Source: CAZNKU01 sp964573775
Lineage (GTDB): Bacteria > Bacillota > Clostridia > Monoglobales > Firm-18
Length of the DNA stretch: 60,894 nt
Reading direction: 5' to 3'
Assembly (NCBI GenBank): GCA_964573775.1
Contig: CAZNKU010000004.1
Location: 1-60,894, forward strand
A program made the translations under genes and the position numbers. The notes below the pieces were generated by a model. The model was not told where the DNA came from. It saw only the letters and a program-made list of their open reading frames with translations, and ran no database searches. Position 1 is the first letter of the stretch. The number at the start of each line of letters is the position of its first letter. Below are positions 25,541 through 33,933 of the stretch, piece after piece.

Positions 25541-25927
25541 CTACAAATTTTGTGGTGTTACGGTAAATGTATTACTGAATTCGTCATATTCGGACTTTTC
25601 GGGCAAAGGTATCATCTCGATATCTTGCTCACTTAGTCTGTTTGCAAAAATCTGTACATTCTGTATGACAAAAATCACAAAACCTTCTTTTTCAACCTTT
25701 ATATTTACACTGGTAAACGGTTTTAAAGTATTATTTTGGTCCAAAGAAAGCTCCATATCGGGTGTATCAATTTCTACAATATCCGTCTTACCGTTTTCAT
25801 CAGTAAGTCTGAAAGCAAGTATTTCTTCACCGTTACCATTATTTTCAGTAACGGTAACACGCACATCACGCACAGGTATAAGCATATCTGCAATATATGT
25901 TCTTACCAACAAACTACCTTTTTGCAA
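25541..25927 (-). CDS. uncharacterised 128-residue protein with a beta-sandwich-like domain
   Basis: The pattern TYIADMLIPVRDVRVTVTENNGNG, then LTDENGKTDIVEI and a terminal FANRLSEQDIEMIPLP, resembles carboxypeptidase-regulatory or prealbumin-like domains that occur upstream of leaderless peptidoglycan-binding proteins. No signal peptide. The start is TTG at 25927, with AGGAGGTG 8 bases upstream. First gene of the trio, 10 bases before the SpoIID-domain gene. Function unknown. Confidence 0.7.
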   Translation of the reverse strand: MQKGSLLVRTYIADMLIPVRDVRVTVTENNGNGEEILAFRLTDENGKTDIVEIDTPDMELSLDQNNTLKPFTSVNIKVEKEGFVIFVIQNVQIFANRLSEQDIEMIPLPEKSEYDEFSNTFTVTPQNL

Positions 25928-25940
25928 TAAAAAAACACCT

Positions 25941-25963
25941 CCTGATATCTTATTTATATCAGG
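25941..25963 (-). promoter_or_regulatory. hairpin abutting the ribosome site of the 128-residue protein gene
   Basis: CCTGATAT / ATATCAGG, 8-bp perfect stem with a 7-base loop. On the mRNA its 3' arm runs into the AGGAGG Shine-Dalgarno, and a run of seven T residues follows, so it could mask the ribosome site or act as a weak terminator. Confidence 0.45.
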
Positions 25964-25993
25964 AAAGTGTTTAAATATGATTATTTTTTAATT

Positions 25994-26110
25994 TTATTTG
26001 TATGAGCTTTCCTTAGCATCCAAAGCCCAGCAGTTAGAAAGTTCTTTGCCTGCTTTATTATAAACTTCAAGTTTACCTCTTGTAACAACTGTTGTGGAAG
26101 GCCTGCAATA
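25994..26110 (-). pseudogene. remnant of an unidentified coding sequence (C-terminal 38 codons)
   Basis: A minus-strand reading frame bounded by TAG above and TAA at 25994-25996 encodes protein-like sequence with GKLEVYNKAGKELSNCWALD and no usable start codon. Codon choice looks like neighbouring genes. It appears to be the C-terminal scrap of a deleted gene. I do not recognise the family. Confidence 0.35.
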
Positions 26111-26151
26111 CTAAATTTGTCAACAAACTAAATAATATATTTTTATACAAA

Positions 26152-27579
26152 TCAACCGAATTGATCAAGCAGATTTTGCTTCATCTGCCACATATCTTTC
26201 GACAAATCCACATAATAACGGTGTGGGTTTTCAAAACGTTTTACTTCATCCCACAATGTTTCAATTTCTTCCCTGCACTTATTCTGAATAGTCTTAAGGT
26301 CAGGTGATTCATAAACGCATTTACCCTTATCAAAAATTTTAGTAAGTAAAGGCTTTGCTTCAAAATCCGTAAGAGTCCTCTTCTTCCATGTATGTTCAGG
26401 GTCAAATATTGTATAAGGTTTTGATGTATCAATAACTTCGCCGTGTTTTGTAATTACATCCGCAACTGCCTTACCGTCCTTATATAGTCTGTATAGTGAC
26501 TTAAAGCCGGGATTTGTAATTTTTGCAACATTTTCGCTAAGCTTAATTCTCGGTATAATTTCATTACCGCTTTCTATAGCGACAAGCTTATATACACCGC
26601 CAAACACAGGTTCTGACCTTGAAGTAATAAGTCTTTCACCAACGCCAAAGCTGCTAATTTGTGCCCCCTGAAGCAAAGTATCACGGATAATATATTCATC
26701 AAGTGAATTGGAAACTACAATGCCGCAGTCCTCCATACCATTTTCGTCAAGGATTTTACGAACCTTTTTTGTAAGGTATGTTATATCACCGCTGTCTATT
26801 CTTACGCCCTTTAGTCTGTAACCTGCGGGTACCAAAACATCATTATGTACTTTAATAGCATTAACAATACCGGATTTTAATACATTATACGTGTCAATTA
26901 AAAGTGTACAACTGTCAGGATAAACAGAAGCATAAGCACAAAAAGCAGAATATTCATCAGGGAAAGTCTGTATCCAGCTGTGTGCCATTGTACCGAGTGC
27001 AGGTACATCAAAAAGCTGTTCAGATATTGTGCAGGCTGTACCTGCGCAACCGCCGATATAAGCGGCACGGGAACCGTATACAGCACCGTCATAACCCTGC
27101 GCACGTCTTGACCCGAATTCCATAACAGGACGCCCCTCTGCGGCACGTACGATACGGTTTGTTTTAGTGGCAATCAACGACTGATGATTTATTGTAAGTA
27201 AAATCATAGTTTCCAAAAACTGAGCCTGTATGATTGGTCCGCGTACAACTATCAATGGGTCATTTGGGAAAATAGGTGTTCCCTCTTCTATCGCCCATAC
27301 ATCACATACAAATTCAAAGTTTTTAAGGTAATCAAGAAACCCTTCGCTGAACATGTTTTTGCTTCTTAAGTATTCAATATCTTCATCTGTAAACTTAAGA
27401 TCTTTGATATACTCAATTACCTGTTCAACACCTGCCATTATAGCAAACCCACCATTATCCGGTACTTTACGGAAATACATGTCAAAATAACCCACTTTGT
27501 CACCTATTCCGTTTTCAAAATAACCGTTTGCCATAGTAAGCTCGTAAAAATCCGTAAGCATTGTTAAATTTCTGGTCAT
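26152..27579 (-). CDS. pncB: nicotinate phosphoribosyltransferase
   Basis: 475 residues. MLTDFYELTMANGYFENG, EFGSRRAQGYDGAVYGSRAAY and GVRIDSGDITYLTKK are the expected NAPRTase motifs. It makes nicotinate mononucleotide from nicotinate, PRPP and ATP in the salvage pathway to NAD. A GAAGGA site precedes the ATG. It lies 13 bases after the secreted YcdB-like gene, so the two may share a transcript, without an obvious functional link. nadK, later in NADP synthesis, lies in another operon of this window. Confidence 0.95.
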   Translation of the reverse strand: MTRNLTMLTDFYELTMANGYFENGIGDKVGYFDMYFRKVPDNGGFAIMAGVEQVIEYIKDLKFTDEDIEYLRSKNMFSEGFLDYLKNFEFVCDVWAIEEGTPIFPNDPLIVVRGPIIQAQFLETMILLTINHQSLIATKTNRIVRAAEGRPVMEFGSRRAQGYDGAVYGSRAAYIGGCAGTACTISEQLFDVPALGTMAHSWIQTFPDEYSAFCAYASVYPDSCTLLIDTYNVLKSGIVNAIKVHNDVLVPAGYRLKGVRIDSGDITYLTKKVRKILDENGMEDCGIVVSNSLDEYIIRDTLLQGAQISSFGVGERLITSRSEPVFGGVYKLVAIESGNEIIPRIKLSENVAKITNPGFKSLYRLYKDGKAVADVITKHGEVIDTSKPYTIFDPEHTWKKRTLTDFEAKPLLTKIFDKGKCVYESPDLKTIQNKCREEIETLWDEVKRFENPHRYYVDLSKDMWQMKQNLLDQFG

Positions 27580-27592
27580 TTTAATCCTTCTT

Positions 27593-29593
27593 TCAGTTTG
27601 AAATCAAATTGTGTATTATTTGTGCTGCAACATCACGTTTAACATAATATTTTGGCATAAAGGCGTTGCCGCGGAATATTCCAAGACCCTTGGCAATTGC
27701 CGCATAACCTATTAAATCTGTTGAAATCATACCCTCGTCCACATAACCGGTTTTGAAAGTATCAGGTAATTTTGCAATGTCTCCGTATCCAAGATAAGTT
27801 ACTATATACTTAATAGCCATTTCAGTAGTTATACAAGAATTTAACGTAAGCTCATCATATGTAACAATACCTTTGCCTACAAGATCATCTGCAACCTCAT
27901 TTATATTTTTGTAATCCTCACAATCTACCGCACGACACATCCAAAGTAAATAGTCACAAAGTAAAACATTGTCGTCGGGACAAAATTTTTCTGCCTCATC
28001 AAGAATACCGCAGGCATACAATGTTTTAATTTGTTCTTCAGAAGCATCCTTATATATATCTGTATACATAGTCTTTTCAACATCAATTTCATTTCCGTAT
28101 GAATCAACAACTTCACCCGTAACGGCATTTATGTATAAATCTAAAAGAGGATTTGGTGCATACACAGCACGAAGCTCCATTTCCTTTGTCATTGATTCTG
28201 CTGTAACATATTGAAGTTCAAAACCTGCCACATTAATATACTTTTCAAAAGCCTGTTCAACTGATACAGACAATGAATATTCAGGTATTTCCAGAACATC
28301 CCAACCCGAATTTACACTTATGATTTTTCCTGTTGAACGGGATACACCAACTACAACACCGTTATCATCATAGGCAATGTCATTAATAAATCGGGCATAA
28401 TTGAAATAATAAATATCCTCACCAATGTAATTATTTTGATTATTATAATTCAAAAGTTTACAATTGGAAACAAAAGAACTGTTATGTATTGACATAAAAC
28501 GGTCAGCTATCTGCTTGCAGTGTTCCATACTGTAATTTAAATTTTCATCACCGATTTCATGCTGATAATAATCAAAATATCTTATATCGCCTTTTTCAAC
28601 ATCAACAATGTATGTTTTTACGCTTCCGTTGAAATTATCATAATACATATAAAGATAATTTCCGTAATCGTCCTGCAAATACTGAATGCCCGTAAGAGTA
28701 AAATCACTACCCGGTGAAACATAGCTACTGTCTTCAACAGCAAATACGGCACCGTCTATTTCATACACATAATCGGAATACCAAAAATCAAATTTCTTTT
28801 CAACTGTCAATGCATTTTTATAAGAGCCGTCAGATACACTGTTTGTATTAACTATATTTCCGGTATATGCGTTCACATAGTTTATACCGTCTGACAAATC
28901 AGCATAGCGCACATATAGTTCACCATTTGATTTTTTAGCATACTCTTTTACCATACCTATGTTTTCAAACATACTTGCACTTGCATCAGCAGAGTTAAGT
29001 CTTGTACCTGAAGGGTATACTTTGTCATAATCAATCCATTTAACATCAAAGGATGAAACCTTTCCGCTTGATGCATCAACTGTTATATCAATATAATTAT
29101 CATAACAGGGCAAACCATTCTCATATCTTACAAATTTGAATTCATAGGGTTCAAAATTTCTGTGAACGGAATATTCCTGTTTAACAAGCTTTGTATGAGG
29201 ATAAAATTCCGGACACGCCATAGAAAGAAAATTATTTGCCTCGTTTTCAGCATCCTCGGATGTATATGAAGAAAGCTTGTAGTTACCGTTAAATTCACCG
29301 TAGAAATAGCGGCTGAATGATATTATGCGAAACCGTTCGTCAACAGTAACATTGATCTGTCCTCCCGGATTATTTTCATCATCATCACCGTACCAAGTAA
29401 GATACGCATATTGCCCACCAGGTTCAACCGTAATCTTACTGTTGAATTCACTATAATTTTCAGGGATATCTATTTTACTTTTAACAACATTAACAGCTTT
29501 CGTAACAAAAGATTCATTATCTGCATAGCATATTACAAATAAAGAATTTACTAATATTAAAATTGTAAGCAAAGAACATATGATTTTTTTCAC
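27593..29593 (-). CDS. secreted YcdB/YcdC-type (PepSY-like) protein with SLH-like C-terminus
   Basis: 666 residues with a signal peptide (about 1-24, MKKIICSLLTILILVNSLFV). Two to three YcdB/YcdC-type repeats follow: segments around 55-190 with PGGQYAYLTWYGDDD and SGKVSSFDVKWIDYD, and around 330-500 with STGKIISVNSGWDV and VTGEVVDSYGNE. The last 150 residues resemble S-layer homology repeats (KTLYACGILDEAEKFCPDDN and AIAKGLGIFRGNAFMPKYYV), which would hold it on the cell wall. The start is GTG at 29593 with AGGTGATG upstream. Function of YcdB domains is not established. Confidence 0.78.
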   Translation of the reverse strand: MKKIICSLLTILILVNSLFVICYADNESFVTKAVNVVKSKIDIPENYSEFNSKITVEPGGQYAYLTWYGDDDENNPGGQINVTVDERFRIISFSRYFYGEFNGNYKLSSYTSEDAENEANNFLSMACPEFYPHTKLVKQEYSVHRNFEPYEFKFVRYENGLPCYDNYIDITVDASSGKVSSFDVKWIDYDKVYPSGTRLNSADASASMFENIGMVKEYAKKSNGELYVRYADLSDGINYVNAYTGNIVNTNSVSDGSYKNALTVEKKFDFWYSDYVYEIDGAVFAVEDSSYVSPGSDFTLTGIQYLQDDYGNYLYMYYDNFNGSVKTYIVDVEKGDIRYFDYYQHEIGDENLNYSMEHCKQIADRFMSIHNSSFVSNCKLLNYNNQNNYIGEDIYYFNYARFINDIAYDDNGVVVGVSRSTGKIISVNSGWDVLEIPEYSLSVSVEQAFEKYINVAGFELQYVTAESMTKEMELRAVYAPNPLLDLYINAVTGEVVDSYGNEIDVEKTMYTDIYKDASEEQIKTLYACGILDEAEKFCPDDNVLLCDYLLWMCRAVDCEDYKNINEVADDLVGKGIVTYDELTLNSCITTEMAIKYIVTYLGYGDIAKLPDTFKTGYVDEGMISTDLIGYAAIAKGLGIFRGNAFMPKYYVKRDVAAQIIHNLISN

Positions 29594-29707
29594 AACATCA
29601 CCTACCTATACTTATTTAATGATATCATAAAAAAAATCAAAAAACAAGAATATTAACAGTATTGTAACATATAATATTTATCAGTACATCAAAAAGGGAG
29701 TGATAAA

Positions 29708-29812
29708 ATGAAGCAGGAAAATGAAGAAAGCAAAAAAACGCCTAAACCTATTGAAGATTTAGACGATTTTATTTTTAAGGACGAAGAAATCAAATATCAC
29801 TCAGAGAGGTAA
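29708..29812 (+). CDS. small acidic protein, 34 residues
   Basis: MKQENEESKKTPKPIEDLDD and a further 14 residues to TAA at 29810. GGGAGTG lies 5 bases before the ATG, a good ribosome site. No membrane segment; many Glu, Asp and Lys residues. It is on the plus strand and its last 23 bases overlap the convergent 3' end of dusB. No family recognised; coding status rests on the ribosome site and on composition. Confidence 0.45.
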   Translation: MKQENEESKKTPKPIEDLDDFIFKDEEIKYHSER

Positions 29813-30737
29813 GCAACATTGCCATTTCATCAAAGGATGTTGCAGCAGTAAGTTTGTTTTTTACAGCAACACTATTCTTCATCCCTTTTATATACCATAT
29901 GGCATGTTTGCGTGCTTCTCTGATTCCAACATATTCACCTTTATATTCCACAATTTTCTTTATATGCTCAAGAGCAGTTGTTATAATCTCTTTTTGCGAA
30001 GGTTCAGGAAGAAGTTCTTTAAATTCAAGATAGTGCTTTATTCTTTTAAACAAAAACGGATTACCCAAAATTCCTCTGCCTATCATTACAGCTTCACAGC
30101 CTGTTTGCGTCATCATATTTTCAGCATCAGCAGGTGACTTTACATCACCGTTACCTATAACAGGAACATTCACTGCACTGACAACATCTTTAATTATTGA
30201 ATAGTCTGCACTGCCTCGATATTCCTGTTTTACTGTTCTGCCGTGAACAGTTATGTGGGAAGCTCCTGCCTTTTCGGCAAGCTTTGCAACTTCTACGGCG
30301 TTAACAGACGAATCATCCCAACCCTTACGGATTTTAACGGATACGGGCAAATCACAGTTTTCCTTTACTGCACACACAATATCGTATACAGTCTGAGGAT
30401 TTTTCATAAGTGAGCCACCGTCGTCATTGCCTATTATTTTATTTGCAGGACAACCGCAGTTTATATCAATACCAATTGCACCAAAAGAAGCTGCCTTGGC
30501 AGACACCTTTGCAAATATTTCAGGCTCGTGACCGAATATTTGTGCATAAACGGGCTGTTCTTTTTCAGATATTTCTAAAAGAGTGGCTGTTTTTTTATCA
30601 TTATAAAAAAGCCCCTTTGTACTAACCATTTCGGTAAAGCACATATCTGCACCGTAGTCCATACACACTTCACGGTATGCTCTGTCGGTAACACCTGCCA
30701 TTGGAGCAAGAATTACTTTATTTTTTAAGGATATCAT
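29790..30737 (-). CDS. dusB: tRNA-dihydrouridine synthase DusB
   Basis: 315 residues with an FMN-binding TIM barrel: LAPMAGVTDRAYREVC, catalytic cysteine in GIDINCGCPANKI (about 94-106), VKIRKGWDD, HGRTVKQEYRG and MIGRGILGNPFLF. It reduces uridine in the tRNA D-loop using NADPH. Its start overlaps the ppx-like gene by 20 bases, so it is the last gene of guaB-ppx-dusB. Confidence 0.93.
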   Translation of the reverse strand: MISLKNKVILAPMAGVTDRAYREVCMDYGADMCFTEMVSTKGLFYNDKKTATLLEISEKEQPVYAQIFGHEPEIFAKVSAKAASFGAIGIDINCGCPANKIIGNDDGGSLMKNPQTVYDIVCAVKENCDLPVSVKIRKGWDDSSVNAVEVAKLAEKAGASHITVHGRTVKQEYRGSADYSIIKDVVSAVNVPVIGNGDVKSPADAENMMTQTGCEAVMIGRGILGNPFLFKRIKHYLEFKELLPEPSQKEIITTALEHIKKIVEYKGEYVGIREARKHAIWYIKGMKNSVAVKNKLTAATSFDEMAMLLTSLSDI

Positions 30738-31611
30738 ACATTACTCCTTCTCGTAAACTGCTGACACAGCTTATAAGTTTTGGCGAATCAATATATTCCA
30801 TAATAGCAAGCAGGGGTACAACTCCGCCAAGTATGATATCTGCCCTGCCTCTTCCTATGCCTTTAATGTTAATACGTTTTTCAATAGGCATTTTTACAAG
30901 TTCATAAATTTTACTGAATGTATGTTCCTTGCTCATTGTATATCCATGCACTTTATGGTCAGGGACATCCTGCATTTTTGTAAGTGAGCGTACTGTACCA
31001 CCCATACCTACAACATCGACGTTTTTAATATCCTTAACCCATTCAGCCTCGTCAATTTTACATTTAAACTGATTTACCGCATAAGAAAGTTCGTTATCAT
31101 CGGCTATTGTACCGGAAAAATATTTTTCGGTTATATTAACTGCAGCCATTGGAATGCTTACCACATTAATATTGACGCAGTCCTTTACATATATAAGTTC
31201 TGTACTTGCACCGCCAATATCAACTATCAGGCAATCTTTAACGGGCAATGTGTTTACAACACCCATAAAGTCGTAATATGCTTCTTTTTCACCTGTAATA
31301 ATTTCAAAATCTACACCAATATCAGATGCTGGCTTTAAAAACAGTTCTGCATTTTTGGCTGTACGAAGTGCGGCAGTAGCAATAGCTCTTACCTCATCAA
31401 CGCACATATCATCTATTATACGTTTGAATTTTTTAAGCTCAGTAAGTGTACGATCAACAGCATTTTGTCTTAAAAGCTTTTCGTCTCCCATACCCTCACT
31501 TAAACGTACAACCGTTCGGATATTTTCCAAAACGGTTGCACTGTTGTTTATAACTTCTATTATATTCATACGTATAGAATTTGAACCCAAATCTATAATC
31601 GCAATTCTCAT
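30718..31611 (-). CDS. Ppx/GppA family phosphatase (exopolyphosphatase or pppGpp phosphatase)
   Basis: 297 residues of the ASKHA fold: IIDLGSNSIRMNIIEV (phosphate-1, about 4-19), IVDIGGASTELIYV (about 132-145) and GMGGTVRSLTKM (about 205). The short length, lacking the C-terminal HD part of Ppx, fits the single-domain Ppx/GppA type. It hydrolyses polyphosphate ends or pppGpp. It lies 9 bases after guaB, linking guanine nucleotide synthesis and, possibly, alarmone turnover. Confidence 0.88.
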   Translation of the reverse strand: MRIAIIDLGSNSIRMNIIEVINNSATVLENIRTVVRLSEGMGDEKLLRQNAVDRTLTELKKFKRIIDDMCVDEVRAIATAALRTAKNAELFLKPASDIGVDFEIITGEKEAYYDFMGVVNTLPVKDCLIVDIGGASTELIYVKDCVNINVVSIPMAAVNITEKYFSGTIADDNELSYAVNQFKCKIDEAEWVKDIKNVDVVGMGGTVRSLTKMQDVPDHKVHGYTMSKEHTFSKIYELVKMPIEKRINIKGIGRGRADIILGGVVPLLAIMEYIDSPKLISCVSSLREGVMYDILKK

Positions 31612-31620
31612 TTTTTTACC

Positions 31621-33087
31621 TTACTTCGCACTTATTGAATAGTTAGGTGCTTCTTTTGTAATGTTGATATCATGCGGATGACTTTCAATAAGACCTGCAC
31701 CTGTAATTCGTACAAACTTGCCGTTTTCCTTAAGCTCAGGAATTGTTTTTGTTCCGCAGTAGCCCATACCTGAACGGATACCGCCAAGCAACTGATAAAT
31801 TGTATCACAAAGAGCACCCTTATACGGCACACGGCCTTCTACGCCTTCCGGAACAAGCTTTTTAGTGTTTGTCTGGAAGTATCTGTCCTTACTACCTTTA
31901 TTCATAGCAGCAATAGAACCCATACCGCGATACACCTTAAACTGTCTGCCCTGATAGATTTCACATTCGCCCGGTGATTCCTCACAACCTGCAAACAAGC
32001 TACCTATCATGATAACATCCGCACCTGCGGCAATAGCCTTTACAAGGTCACCTGAATATTTAATACCACCGTCAGCAATTAGCGGAATACCGTATTTTTT
32101 AGCAACCTGAGCACAGTCAAAAATTGCTGTAATCTGAGGTACACCGATACCTGCAACAACTCGAGTTGTACAGATAGAACCGGGACCGATACCAACTTTA
32201 ATGGCATCTGCACCTGCTTTGATTAAATCTTCTGCAGCTTCTGCTGTTGCAATGTTACCTGCAATAACAGGAGTATCAGGGAAAGCTTCCTTAACCTTTT
32301 TAACTGCATCAATAATGTTTTTAGAGTGACCGTGAGCAGAATCAAGTACCAAAACATCAACCTTTGCATTTACCAAAGCTCCTGCTCTTTCCAAAACATC
32401 TTTAGTAACACCTATAGCCGCACCAACAACAAGTCTGCCTTGACTGTCACGTGCAGAGTTAGGATATTTCTTGGATTTTTCAATATCTTTAATTGTAATA
32501 AGACCTTTTAACATACCGTCTTTGTCGACGATAGGCAATTTTTCAACCTTTTTCTTCTGAAGAATAACTGCAGCCTCTTCCAAAGTTGTGCCTTCGGGAG
32601 CAGTAACAAGGTTATCCTTTGTCATACATTCGCCAAGCTTCTTTGAAAGGTCAGATTCAAAACGCAAGTCACGGTTTGTAAAAATACCAACAAGCTTGCC
32701 ATCAACAGTAATTGGCACTCCACTGATTTTGTATTTTCCCATAAGCTCATCGGCTTCTTCTAATGTATTATCAGGTGAAAGATAAAATGGATCTACAATA
32801 ACTCCGTTTTCGTTACGCTTAACCTTATCTACTTCCATAGCCTGCTGTTCAATAGTCATATTTTTATGAATAACACCCAAACCGCCTTCTCTGGCAATTG
32901 CAATGGCCAAAGCAGATTCTGTAACAGTATCCATAGCAGCTGAGATAATAGGAATATTAAGTTTTACTTTTTTAGTAAGGTTAGTGCCAAGTTCAATCAT
33001 ATCAGGTGTAACCTCTGATTTTTGAGGAACCAACAAGACATCATCAAACGTATAACCTTCTTTTCCGAACTTTTCATTAAAATCCAT
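31621..33087 (-). CDS. guaB: inosine-5'-monophosphate dehydrogenase
   Basis: 488 residues. TIM barrel with catalytic cysteine in GIGPGSICTTRVVAG (about 299-313), and a CBS pair inserted at about 95-205. It oxidises IMP to XMP with NAD, the committed step to GMP. Behind a good promoter (33128-33157) and AGGAGG. First gene of guaB-ppx-dusB. Confidence 0.96.
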   Translation of the reverse strand: MDFNEKFGKEGYTFDDVLLVPQKSEVTPDMIELGTNLTKKVKLNIPIISAAMDTVTESALAIAIAREGGLGVIHKNMTIEQQAMEVDKVKRNENGVIVDPFYLSPDNTLEEADELMGKYKISGVPITVDGKLVGIFTNRDLRFESDLSKKLGECMTKDNLVTAPEGTTLEEAAVILQKKKVEKLPIVDKDGMLKGLITIKDIEKSKKYPNSARDSQGRLVVGAAIGVTKDVLERAGALVNAKVDVLVLDSAHGHSKNIIDAVKKVKEAFPDTPVIAGNIATAEAAEDLIKAGADAIKVGIGPGSICTTRVVAGIGVPQITAIFDCAQVAKKYGIPLIADGGIKYSGDLVKAIAAGADVIMIGSLFAGCEESPGECEIYQGRQFKVYRGMGSIAAMNKGSKDRYFQTNTKKLVPEGVEGRVPYKGALCDTIYQLLGGIRSGMGYCGTKTIPELKENGKFVRITGAGLIESHPHDINITKEAPNYSISAK

Positions 33088-33127
33088 TTTATTTTCCTCC
33101 TTTTATGGTTCTTTGTTATTACCTTAT

Positions 33128-33157
33128 AGTATAACAAAAGCCAACACGTTTCGTCAA
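33128..33157 (-). promoter_or_regulatory. promoter of guaB
   Basis: Minus strand TTGACG (33152-33157), 18-base spacer, TATACT (33128-33133), about 40 bases before the guaB ATG. Confidence 0.65.
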
Positions 33158-33178
33158 GATAAAATTTATATATTTTTA

Positions 33179-33925
33179 CTAAAGTATGCTAATAACTTTT
33201 AGTATTAACTGATAAAAAACAGGAATCAGTACCGCAGGCAGAAGATTACCTACCTTTACTACTTTTTTATCAAACAGTAAATTAAAGCCTATTGCCATTA
33301 CCAATACTGAGCCAACAAGTGAAAGCTGACCTATTAAAGCATCTGTCATAACCGATTCTAAAACACTTGCAAGAAGTGTTATAAGTCCCTGATAAACGCC
33401 AACAGTCAGTACAGAGAGGAATACGCCTCCTCCCAATGATGCCGCAAGCACAATTGACATTACACCGTCAAGCACAGCTTTTGCCGCAAGTATTGTATAA
33501 TCTCCAACCAATCCGTCCTGAATAGATCCTACTATTGCCATTGCTCCAACACAAAAAAGAAGTGATGTAGACACAAAGCCCTCAACAAACTTTGGATTAT
33601 CCTTTGCCATAAAAGAGGCTTTTTTCTTACAGAAATTACCTACACGTTCAAGCTTTTCTTCAACATCAACAGCTTCCCCCGCTATTGCACCAAGCACTAA
33701 AGATATTACCATAAGCATAATACCATTTGTAGAAATTGTGCCGTCAGCATTAACTGAAAACATTTCCGAAAGTGTACCTGTAACACCAATTATAATGGTA
33801 GAAAGCCCCGCTGCAGACTTAACAGTCTTTTCAAACCTTGAGGGCAAACCACCTTTTAAAAGCATACCGATTGTTGCACCAATTAAAATGGTTACAATAT
33901 TTATTATAGTTCCTAAACCCCTCAT
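33179..33925 (-). CDS. DUF554 family membrane protein (YqgA-like)
   Basis: 248 residues with six to seven membrane helices. Typical family start MRGLGTIINIVTILIGATIGML and internal GVMSIVLAASLGGGVFLS. Function unknown; proposed transporters. It lies 8 bases after the DUF1015 gene. Confidence 0.88.
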   Translation of the reverse strand: MRGLGTIINIVTILIGATIGMLLKGGLPSRFEKTVKSAAGLSTIIIGVTGTLSEMFSVNADGTISTNGIMLMVISLVLGAIAGEAVDVEEKLERVGNFCKKKASFMAKDNPKFVEGFVSTSLLFCVGAMAIVGSIQDGLVGDYTILAAKAVLDGVMSIVLAASLGGGVFLSVLTVGVYQGLITLLASVLESVMTDALIGQLSLVGSVLVMAIGFNLLFDKKVVKVGNLLPAVLIPVFYQLILKVISIL

Positions 33926-33933
33926 AAAACCAC

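Noticed and set aside
23567..25927. prophage lysis or tail genes
   Set aside because: Peptidoglycan-binding repeats can occur in phages, but no holin, portal, capsid or integrase is near, and the SpoIID domain fits sporulation better.
25928..26151. promoter TTGACA near 26120 on the minus strand
   Set aside because: No acceptable -10 hexamer 16-18 bases downstream.
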